Positions 49,924-57,143 of a stretch of DNA of 64,000 nt are shown here, in pieces (within the stretch, counting starts at the first letter, position 1; the number at the start of each line of letters is the position of its first letter). The notes under the pieces were generated by a model. It did not search any database. It was not told the origin of the DNA and worked only from the letters and a program-made list of their open reading frames with translations. Source of the stretch: Lachnospiraceae bacterium (GTDB taxonomy: Bacteria; Bacillota; Clostridia; Lachnospirales; Lachnospiraceae). The stretch covers positions 23,632 to 87,631 of the forward strand of contig JAILFA010000081.1 of the NCBI GenBank assembly GCA_024687125.1, given 5' to 3'. The position numbers and the translations under genes were made by a program.

Positions 49924-51451
49924 TAACGGACCGGAGAGCTTCGGGCTTCCGAGTGCGGAAAGCCTCGAAAAGCTGGCCAACTCCATGTGGGAGCCTGCTC
50001 CTGCCGTTGTCGCTGTGCCGGAAACGCCTTTTCAGGAGCCGGAGGCCTTTGCTTCCTGGCCCGGGCAGGCCGCATCCGTGACAAAACCCGTCGAGCATCT
50101 GCTTCCTGCCGATGAGGATGAAAAGAACACGATCCGTGTCGCTGTGCGTGACGCGAACACAGGAGGGGAGCAGGATTCTCTCTATGTGCTGTCCGATCGT
50201 GTAAACGGTGAGCATACCAGGAGAGAAGACGGGATCAACGTCGGCTCGAAAACGCTGGCACAGATCCGTGACGACTTCCCGATCCTCAGGGAGCAGGTCG
50301 GCGGTTTTCCGCTCGTCTGGCTCGACAACGGCGCAACAACGCAGAAGCCCAAGACGGTCATTGACAGGCTTTCGGAGTTCTACACACATGAAAATTCCAA
50401 TGTACACCGCGGCGCGCACGAGCTGGCAGCTCGTTCCACCGATGCCTATGAAAACGCCAGGCAGATCACGGCAGATTTCATCGGTGCGCCGGACAAGGAT
50501 GACATTGTCTTTGTCCGCGGAACGACAGAGGGAATCAATCTGGTCGCAAACGCCTATGTCAAACCGCTTCTTGCACCCGGCGACGAGATCATCCTGAGCA
50601 TCCTGGAGCATCATGCCAATATCGTGCCATGGCAGCTGGTGGCCGCAGAGACCGGTGCAGTGCTCAAGGTCATTCCCTGCGATGAGAGCGGGCAGCTGAT
50701 CCTTCCGGAATATGAAAAACTGTTCACACCATGCACGAAGTTTGTCTCTATCACGCAGGTCTCCAATGTACTGGGGACTGTGACACCTGTGGAGGAGATC
50801 ATCGCCATTGCGCACAGACACGGTGTGCCGATCCTGATCGACGGGGCACAGAGTGTCGCACACATGCCAGTGAATGTCAGTGCCATGGACGCGGATTTCT
50901 TTGTCTTTTCCGGACACAAGATCTTTGCTCCGACCGGGATCGGCGCGGTTTACGGCAAAAAAGCCCTGCTGGACGCAGCAAAACCGTATCACGGCGGCGG
51001 GAACATGATCAAGGACGTCACCTTTGAGCGGACGATCTACAATCCGGCACCGAACAAGTTTGAAGCGGGGACTGGATCCATCGCGGATGCTGTCGGACTC
51101 GGAGAAGCACTGTCCTATCTGACGAGTGTAGGTATGCCTGCGATCCATCAGTGGGAGCAGGAACTGGTTCAGTACGGCATGAAGGAACTGGGTACAGTAC
51201 CGGGACTTCATCTGGTCGGCACAGCACCCGGAAAATCAGGTGCGCTCTCATTTAAACTGGACGGCTATGAGGACGGCGCGGTAGGAGAGTATCTGAACCG
51301 CTACGGTATCGCAGTCCGGACGGGACACCACTGCGCCCAGCCGGTGCTCCGCAGGTTCGGCCTGGAAAGTGTCGTTCGTCCAACGCTGGCATTCTACAAT
51401 TCACACGGGGATATAGACGCTCTGGTCAGGGCCCTTCGCGGCCTGGCATAG
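49910..51451 (+). CDS. SufS-type cysteine desulfurase with ~115-130 aa N-terminal extension (predicted encapsulin cargo)
   Basis: Catalytic part from ~aa 117: IRDDFPILREQVGGFPLVWLDNGATTQKPKTVIDRL...NVHRGAHELAARSTDAYE...FVFSGHKIFAPTGIGAVYGKK...VRTGHHCAQP; upstream ~115 aa is low-complexity and acidic/Pro-rich. Overlaps the shell gene by 14 bp. Confidence 0.93.
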   Translation: MITIDNGPESFGLPSAESLEKLANSMWEPAPAVVAVPETPFQEPEAFASWPGQAASVTKPVEHLLPADEDEKNTIRVAVRDANTGGEQDSLYVLSDRVNGEHTRREDGINVGSKTLAQIRDDFPILREQVGGFPLVWLDNGATTQKPKTVIDRLSEFYTHENSNVHRGAHELAARSTDAYENARQITADFIGAPDKDDIVFVRGTTEGINLVANAYVKPLLAPGDEIILSILEHHANIVPWQLVAAETGAVLKVIPCDESGQLILPEYEKLFTPCTKFVSITQVSNVLGTVTPVEEIIAIAHRHGVPILIDGAQSVAHMPVNVSAMDADFFVFSGHKIFAPTGIGAVYGKKALLDAAKPYHGGGNMIKDVTFERTIYNPAPNKFEAGTGSIADAVGLGEALSYLTSVGMPAIHQWEQELVQYGMKELGTVPGLHLVGTAPGKSGALSFKLDGYEDGAVGEYLNRYGIAVRTGHHCAQPVLRRFGLESVVRPTLAFYNSHGDIDALVRALRGLA

Positions 51452-51476
51452 GCACTATACCGGAAAGAAGATGATG

Positions 51477-51520
51477 AAACCGTCTCAGGGTGCAGTTATA
51501 CGGCACTTTGGGACGGTTTT
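51477..51520 (+). terminator. Hairpin terminator at the end of the sulfur/encapsulin operon
   Basis: AAACCGTCTCAGGGTGC / GCACTTTGGGACGGTTT pair over 17 bp with G-U wobbles, followed by a short T-run. Confidence 0.7.
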
Positions 51521-51540
51521 GCTCTGCTGTAAGTTACCCT

Positions 51541-51569
51541 TTGCTAATTTTTCCAAAATGCGCTATCAT
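51541..51569 (+). promoter_or_regulatory. Sigma-A-like promoter for the GGDEF-EAL gene
   Basis: TTGCTA - 17 nt - TATCAT; implies the start is ATG 51611 rather than 51578. Confidence 0.6.
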
Positions 51570-51610
51570 CTATCAGGATGGTCGGTTTTCGGCGCGGGGG
51601 GCAGAGGCGT

Positions 51611-53416
51611 ATGTTCATCAACAGACTGAATCAGCTTTATAAACCGGAGAGGAGACTGTACTACAGGGAGGTTTCCGAACTGGAGACCGCGGAGTATCTG
51701 GACGGAGCGCCGGATGAGGCGATTGGCCCTTACAGGGGCGCGTTCGGCACGTACGATATCCCGGGCATCTTCTTTCTGCGGTCGCTTGATACGCCGGTGA
51801 TCGGTATTGAATACCGGACGGACGACGAAAGGGTGAAATACCCGGCAGATCTGCCTTCCGTCCTGCTGGAGGGGACGTTCTTCTATTCGATCGAGATCGA
51901 TCAGGAGATCGAGATCAGGACAGAATCGATCCGCCAGCTTTTTGCACAGATCGCACAGTCCGATGACGCGCACCGGCTGTACAGCGATCTGTCGATCAGC
52001 AGAGATCCGGATGTGATCGCTGTTTTTTCCAGCGGCAAAAAGCTGCGCATCCTCTATGAGTGCAGGCTTGACCGGGACTGGGCCGTGGATATCATCCGGG
52101 ATGATCATGAAAACCTGGATACGGAGATGCTCTACCAGAAGGCTTTTTATGATCCGATCACGGGGCATCCGACCTGGAACCACCTTGTTTCCTATCTGGA
52201 GATGCCGATGGACGGCGGTATCCGGGATTACGCGTTCGCTCATTTCGATGTCAAGGCGTTCCGCGTCATCAATGAGGTGTACGGACACATCGCGGCGAAC
52301 AAGGTGCTCACACGCATCGCGCAGGCCATGAATGATTCGGATATGGTCCTTGCGAGTGCCAGGTGCCACAACGACAACTTTGCAATGCTGATCAGGGATA
52401 TGCCGCCGGAAGAGATGACGGCCAGCCTGGAGGCGTTTTTTGAAGGACTCTCCGTATTGGAGGAGGATGACAACTACAGGATCCTGTACCGCTGCGGTGT
52501 TGTCCCGATGCAGCGGGCGATGCTCGCCGGAAACCGTGTCGCCGATGCGGCCAAGACAGCGCAGTCGCTGGGGAACAATCCCAACCGGACGGATATCATC
52601 GTCTACACCGACAGGATGCATGACGATATCCTCTGGAGCAACTATATCAAGGCCTATGTGGATACCGCGATCGCGGGAGATGAGTTCGTTGTGTATCTGC
52701 AGCCCAAGATGGATATCCGCACGGAGAGGATCAAGGGGGCGGAGGCGCTTGTCCGCTGGAATTACAGAAAGGAAGAACTGCTTTCACCGGCCCGCTTTGT
52801 TCCGTTTTTTGAAAAGGACGGAACGATCGGCAAGATCGATGAGATCGTGCTCGACAAGGTCTCCGGGGCGTTTGCAAAATGGAAGGAGCAGGGGCGGCCT
52901 CTTTTCCCGATCTCCGTCAACCTCTCGCGCAGCCAGCTGTATGACCGGAGTCTCGTCGGCCGTCTGACACAGATCGTGGATTCTCACGGCGTCAGCCATG
53001 ATCTGATCGATTTTGAACTGACGGAGAGTGCGACCTACGATAACATGGAACGGATGCTCGAGGTCTTAAATGACCTCCGGGCGCGGGGCTTTCGGATATC
53101 CATGGACGATTTCGGCACCGGCTATTCCTCACTTTCCCTGCTGACGCAGATGCCGCTCGACACCCTGAAGATCGACAAGAGCTTTGTCGACAAGGTGGGG
53201 ACCGGAAAGGACAGAGAGGGCGATACGATCGTGATCCGTCATATCATATCGCTTGCCAAAGAGCTGGGGATCGTGTGCCTCGCGGAAGGTGCGGAGAGCA
53301 GGACGCAGGTCGAACGGCTGCGCGAACTCGGCTGCGAGGCCATCCAGGGGTATTATTACAGCAGACCGATCCCGATCGATCTGTATGAAGATAAGTATCT
53401 GAAGAACATCAACTAA
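51611..53416 (+). CDS. GGDEF-EAL protein, degenerate GGDEF and largely intact EAL (probable c-di-GMP phosphodiesterase)
   Basis: GGDEF site reads ARCHNDNFAML; EAL signatures GAEALVRWNY, ISVNLSRSQLYD, FRISMDDFGTGYSSLSLL, LKIDKSFVDKV. Confidence 0.9.
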   Translation: MFINRLNQLYKPERRLYYREVSELETAEYLDGAPDEAIGPYRGAFGTYDIPGIFFLRSLDTPVIGIEYRTDDERVKYPADLPSVLLEGTFFYSIEIDQEIEIRTESIRQLFAQIAQSDDAHRLYSDLSISRDPDVIAVFSSGKKLRILYECRLDRDWAVDIIRDDHENLDTEMLYQKAFYDPITGHPTWNHLVSYLEMPMDGGIRDYAFAHFDVKAFRVINEVYGHIAANKVLTRIAQAMNDSDMVLASARCHNDNFAMLIRDMPPEEMTASLEAFFEGLSVLEEDDNYRILYRCGVVPMQRAMLAGNRVADAAKTAQSLGNNPNRTDIIVYTDRMHDDILWSNYIKAYVDTAIAGDEFVVYLQPKMDIRTERIKGAEALVRWNYRKEELLSPARFVPFFEKDGTIGKIDEIVLDKVSGAFAKWKEQGRPLFPISVNLSRSQLYDRSLVGRLTQIVDSHGVSHDLIDFELTESATYDNMERMLEVLNDLRARGFRISMDDFGTGYSSLSLLTQMPLDTLKIDKSFVDKVGTGKDREGDTIVIRHIISLAKELGIVCLAEGAESRTQVERLRELGCEAIQGYYYSRPIPIDLYEDKYLKNIN

Positions 53417-53434
53417 AAAAGAAAGGCGACAAAG

Positions 53435-54022
53435 ATGAGCAGCAAAAATGAAACGAACACGATGGGTCTGACAACAAAGATCGCGATCACCGCTGTACTT
53501 CTGGCGATCTGTATCGCAAGCCAGTTCCTGAAAAACTTAAGCGTCTATATCACCGGACCGATCGTCAATCTCTGTCTGGTGCTCGCTGTGATGACGGCGG
53601 GGCTCTGGTGGGGGCTGGCGCTTGCGGTCGTTACGCCGGTGACGGCATTTCTGATCGCGGCGAGTCCGGTCATGCAGATGGTTCCCGGGATCATCCCGCT
53701 GATCGCGGCAGGTAATGCCGTGCTTGTTGTGCTGGGGTATTTCCTGTTCCGGCCCGCGGTGCTGCAAAAGAAGGTGCTCATCAGCATCCCTTCGGTCGTC
53801 ATGGCGATCGTCTGCTCTGTTGCGAAGGCGGCGTTCATGGGGCTTACGATCTCGCTGTGGCTGCTGCCCACCTTTATTCCTCAGGAAAGCAAGCTGTACA
53901 ACAATATGCCGGTCTTCCAGATGACGTTTTCCGTGACGCAGGGCGTGACGGCTCTGATCGGGTTCGTATATTTCTTTATCGTGTGGGTGCCGCTGAGAAA
54001 GTCTTTCCTGCAGGGAGAATGA
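53435..54022 (+). CDS. ECF-transporter S-component-like membrane protein
   Basis: 195 aa, about six TM helices, KIAITAVLLAICIASQFLK...GPIVNLCLVLAVMTAGLWWGLALAVVTPVTAF. Confidence 0.75.
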   Translation: MSSKNETNTMGLTTKIAITAVLLAICIASQFLKNLSVYITGPIVNLCLVLAVMTAGLWWGLALAVVTPVTAFLIAASPVMQMVPGIIPLIAAGNAVLVVLGYFLFRPAVLQKKVLISIPSVVMAIVCSVAKAAFMGLTISLWLLPTFIPQESKLYNNMPVFQMTFSVTQGVTALIGFVYFFIVWVPLRKSFLQGE

Positions 54023-54129
54023 GAAGGATTGAAGAATTACCGATTGTCACAGCGCCGAATTTGTCGTATAATGTCGCGTTGGTCGAACGCACAAAATATG
54101 ACTTCATACGCGCAGCGGGAGGAAGAAGA

Positions 54130-55680
54130 ATGAAAGGTTATAAACCGACGTTACTGTTGATCATGGACGGCCTGGGGCTCAGAGAAGAGAGAGAGGCCAA
54201 TGCCGTGGCGCTCGCGAATACGCCGACGCTCGATATGCTTAAGGAAAAGTATCCCTTTGTCAAGGGCTACGCCTCCGGTCTGGCGGTAGGACTCCCGGAC
54301 GGACAGATGGGCAACTCCGAGGTCGGTCACATGAATATGGGTGCCGGCCGCATCGTGTACCAGGAGCTCACACGCATCACAAAGTCCATCCAGGACGGCG
54401 ATTTCTTCACAAATGAAGGCCTGATGGCCGCGATCAACAACTGCAAAAAGAACGACTCGGCGCTTCATATGTACGGCCTTGTGTCGGATGGCGGTGTTCA
54501 CAGCCACAACACGCATATCTACGGTCTGCTGGAGCTCGCGAAGAGAAACGGCCTCAAAAAGGTATATGTCCACTGCTTCATGGACGGCCGCGACACACCG
54601 CCGGAGAGCGGCATTGATTATATCCGCGAGCTTGAAGCAAAGATGAAGGAGATCGGTGTAGGCGAAATTGCGTCAATTTCTGGACGTTATTACGCTATGG
54701 ACCGTGACAATAACTATGACCGTGTACAGAAGGCCTATGTCGCGCTGACCAAAGGGGAAGGCAATACGGCCGCCAGCGCCGTCGAAGCGATGCAGGCGTC
54801 CTATGACGACGGCAAGAGCGATGAGTTCGTCGTACCGGTGATCATCTTAAAGGACGGCAAACCGACCGCGACGATCAAGGACGGCGATTCGATCATCTTT
54901 TACAATTTCCGCCCCGACAGGGCGCGTGAGATCACGCACTGCTTCTGCGACGACGAGTTCGACAGATTTGACCGCGGACCGCGCCCGCAGGTGACCTATG
55001 TGTGCTTCACCGACTATGATCCCACGATCCCGAACAAGGAGATCGCGTTCAAAAAGGTCCTGCTCACAAATACCTTTGGCGAGTGGCTCGCCGCAAAGGG
55101 CAAAAAACAGATCCGTATCGCGGAGACCGAAAAGTATGCACATGTCACCTTTTTCTTCAACGGCGGTGTGGAGACGCCCAACGAAAACGAGGACCGTGTG
55201 CTGGTGCCCAGTCCCAAGGAAGTGCCGACCTACGATCTGAAGCCCCAGATGAGCGCACCGGAAGTCTGTGACAAGGTGCTTGAGGCGATCGCGTCCGAAA
55301 AGTATGACGTTATCATCGTCAATTTTGCCAATCCCGACATGGTCGGTCATACGGGTGTGCTGGAAGCGGCGATCAAGGCGGTGGAGACGGTCGATACCTG
55401 TGTCGGCAAGATCGTGGATGCGGTTGTGGAGAAGAACGGCACCATGTTCATCTGCGCCGATCACGGCAACTGCGACTGCATGGTGGATCCTGCGACCGGG
55501 GAGCCGCACACGGCACATACGACCAATCCTGTTCCGTTTGTGCTCGTGAACTATGATCCGGCATATACGCTGGCGGAGAACGGGTGCCTTGCGGATATCA
55601 TCCCGACCCTGATCGAGTGCATGGGCGAGGAGCAGCCGGCGGAGATGACCGGAAAGAGTCTGCTGGTAAAGAAAGCCTAA
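54130..55680 (+). CDS. gpmI: 2,3-bisphosphoglycerate-independent phosphoglycerate mutase
   Basis: LLLIMDGLGLREEREANAV; LPDGQMGNSEVGHMNMGAGRIVYQEL; ADHGNCDCMVDP. ATG 54130 within a longer ORF. Confidence 0.96.
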   Translation: MKGYKPTLLLIMDGLGLREEREANAVALANTPTLDMLKEKYPFVKGYASGLAVGLPDGQMGNSEVGHMNMGAGRIVYQELTRITKSIQDGDFFTNEGLMAAINNCKKNDSALHMYGLVSDGGVHSHNTHIYGLLELAKRNGLKKVYVHCFMDGRDTPPESGIDYIRELEAKMKEIGVGEIASISGRYYAMDRDNNYDRVQKAYVALTKGEGNTAASAVEAMQASYDDGKSDEFVVPVIILKDGKPTATIKDGDSIIFYNFRPDRAREITHCFCDDEFDRFDRGPRPQVTYVCFTDYDPTIPNKEIAFKKVLLTNTFGEWLAAKGKKQIRIAETEKYAHVTFFFNGGVETPNENEDRVLVPSPKEVPTYDLKPQMSAPEVCDKVLEAIASEKYDVIIVNFANPDMVGHTGVLEAAIKAVETVDTCVGKIVDAVVEKNGTMFICADHGNCDCMVDPATGEPHTAHTTNPVPFVLVNYDPAYTLAENGCLADIIPTLIECMGEEQPAEMTGKSLLVKKA

Positions 55681-55699
55681 GGGAAATCTGATTTTTCTC

Positions 55700-55728
55700 T
55701 TGCGTTTGCGCGCAGGCTGTGCTATGAT
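55700..55728 (+). promoter_or_regulatory. Sigma-A-like promoter for secG
   Basis: TTGCGT - 17 nt - TATGAT. Confidence 0.65.
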
Positions 55729-55766
55729 ATGCAGGCTTTGTGATTTTTACAGGAGATGATTTATTT

Positions 55767-56012
55767 ATGAGCGCACTTTCGGTATTTGTGGGAATTGTTT
55801 ATATTCTTGTATGTCTCGTCCTGGTGGTGATCGTGCTTTCCCAGGAGGGCAAGGAACAGGGACTCGGTGCCATCGGCGGCGGCTATACGCCGGACACCTA
55901 CTGGAACAAGATCAAGGGACATTCCCGTGAAGGCGTGTTAAAGAAAGCGACGGTAGTATTGACGGTTTTCTTTGTAGTCGTTTCAATACTGCTCAATACG
56001 AGATTCCTGTAA
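55767..56012 (+). CDS. secG: Preprotein translocase subunit SecG
   Basis: Two TM helices; VVIVLSQEGKEQGLGAIGGG; located upstream of smpB. Confidence 0.92.
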   Translation: MSALSVFVGIVYILVCLVLVVIVLSQEGKEQGLGAIGGGYTPDTYWNKIKGHSREGVLKKATVVLTVFFVVVSILLNTRFL

Positions 56013-56036
56013 GCGGGAACTTCTGAGAGAGTTTTA

Positions 56037-56072
56037 GACCGTCGTACTTGTCAAGGTACGGCGGTCTTTTTT
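56037..56072 (+). terminator. Rho-independent terminator after secG
   Basis: gaccgtcgtac-ttgtcaag-gtacggcggtctttttt. Confidence 0.8.
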
Positions 56073-56083
56073 CGGAGAGGATT

Positions 56084-56551
56084 ATGGCTAAGGATGCGGG
56101 CGAGAAGCTGATCGCCAACAACAAAAAAGCCTGGCATGAATACTTTATCGATGAACAGATCGAGGCCGGGATCGAACTGTTCGGTACGGAGGTCAAATCG
56201 ATCCGGCTGGGACAGTGCTCGATCAAGGAAGCCTATGTGCAGTTCAAGAGCGGTGAGGCACTGATCCTGGGCATGAATGTGAGTCCCTATGAAAAGGGCA
56301 ACATCTTCAACAGGGATCCGCTCAGAGTCCGCAGGCTCCTGCTGCACAGGTCGGAGATCCGCAAGCTCGAGGCCCGTGTGAAGACGGACGGCTACACGGT
56401 CGTGCCGCTCAGAGTCTATTTAAAGAAGGGGCTTGTCAAGGTCGTGATCGGGCTCGCGCGCGGCAAAAAGCTCTATGACAAGCGTGCGGTGATCGCAAAG
56501 AAGGATCAGGCCCGCAGCGCGGAGCGCGATTACAAGGTGAAACTGCGGTAA
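56084..56551 (+). CDS. smpB: SsrA-binding protein
   Basis: NNKKAWHEYFIDEQIEAGIELFGTEVKSIRLGQCSIKEAYV; precedes the tmRNA. Confidence 0.97.
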   Translation: MAKDAGEKLIANNKKAWHEYFIDEQIEAGIELFGTEVKSIRLGQCSIKEAYVQFKSGEALILGMNVSPYEKGNIFNRDPLRVRRLLLHRSEIRKLEARVKTDGYTVVPLRVYLKKGLVKVVIGLARGKKLYDKRAVIAKKDQARSAERDYKVKLR

Positions 56552-56637
56552 TTCGCCGGACATGAAAGTTCGTGTTGCATCTGCCGATCATGAAGTAGTA
56601 AGATAGATATAAGGAACGCACCTTTCCAATCGCATAT

Positions 56638-57036
56638 GGGTCAGTAAAGGTTTCGACAGGTCTGGTTGAAGTAGAGAAGCACGCGGAGCATGGTGGTGGT
56701 CTCCTGAATCCGACACCAACTCAATAGATGCCGACTATGAGGCACCTGTTGCTATGGCTGCTTAATCCTTAGGGATTTTTTAGTATCCTTAGCGACGCCC
56801 GGGCTGAAATGCCCGGGTTTCATCCCACGGAAGTAACGCCGCTATAGCTTTCGGGGTTCAAAGAAAGCGGCTGCGCGTCAGTAAGTGAGCTGCGGAGAGC
56901 TGGCGCCAAGTAATCTCCTGAGCCGTCCGGGAAGGACTTTGTTCGTCCGGTCACCCGGGGCGTATGAAGACGGACTAAGCGTGTAGAAGGATGCCGAGAG
57001 CAGGTTTGGACGCGGGTTCGACTCCCGCCTGATCCA
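56638..57036 (+). ncRNA. ssrA: tmRNA
   Basis: 5' gggtcag pairs with 3' ctgatcc; TψC arm GACGCGGGTTCGACTCCCGCC; tag frame ...NSIDADYEAPVAMAA* (gac tat gag gca cct gtt gct atg gct gct taa); adjacent to smpB. Confidence 0.93.
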
Positions 57037-57042
57037 TTCGAG

Positions 57043-57073
57043 AAAAACAGGATCCCCGGGGGTCCTGTTTTTT
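57043..57073 (+). terminator. Rho-independent terminator after ssrA
   Basis: aaaacaggatccccgggggtcctgtttttt. Confidence 0.8.
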
Positions 57074-57100
57074 AACTCCATATAGGACATGCAAACAAAT

Positions 57101-57129
57101 TTGTATGGCATCCGTAAGGTCTTTATAGT
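57101..57129 (+). promoter_or_regulatory. Sigma-A-like promoter for the second hybrid kinase
   Basis: TTGTAT - 17 nt - TATAGT. Confidence 0.5.
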
Positions 57130-57143
57130 ATCATTGATATGCT

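Noticed and set aside
56878-57111. 77 aa minus-strand ORF over the tmRNA
   Set aside because: Antisense of tmRNA, mimicking a frequently mis-annotated 'ESNPRP' type peptide; not a gene.
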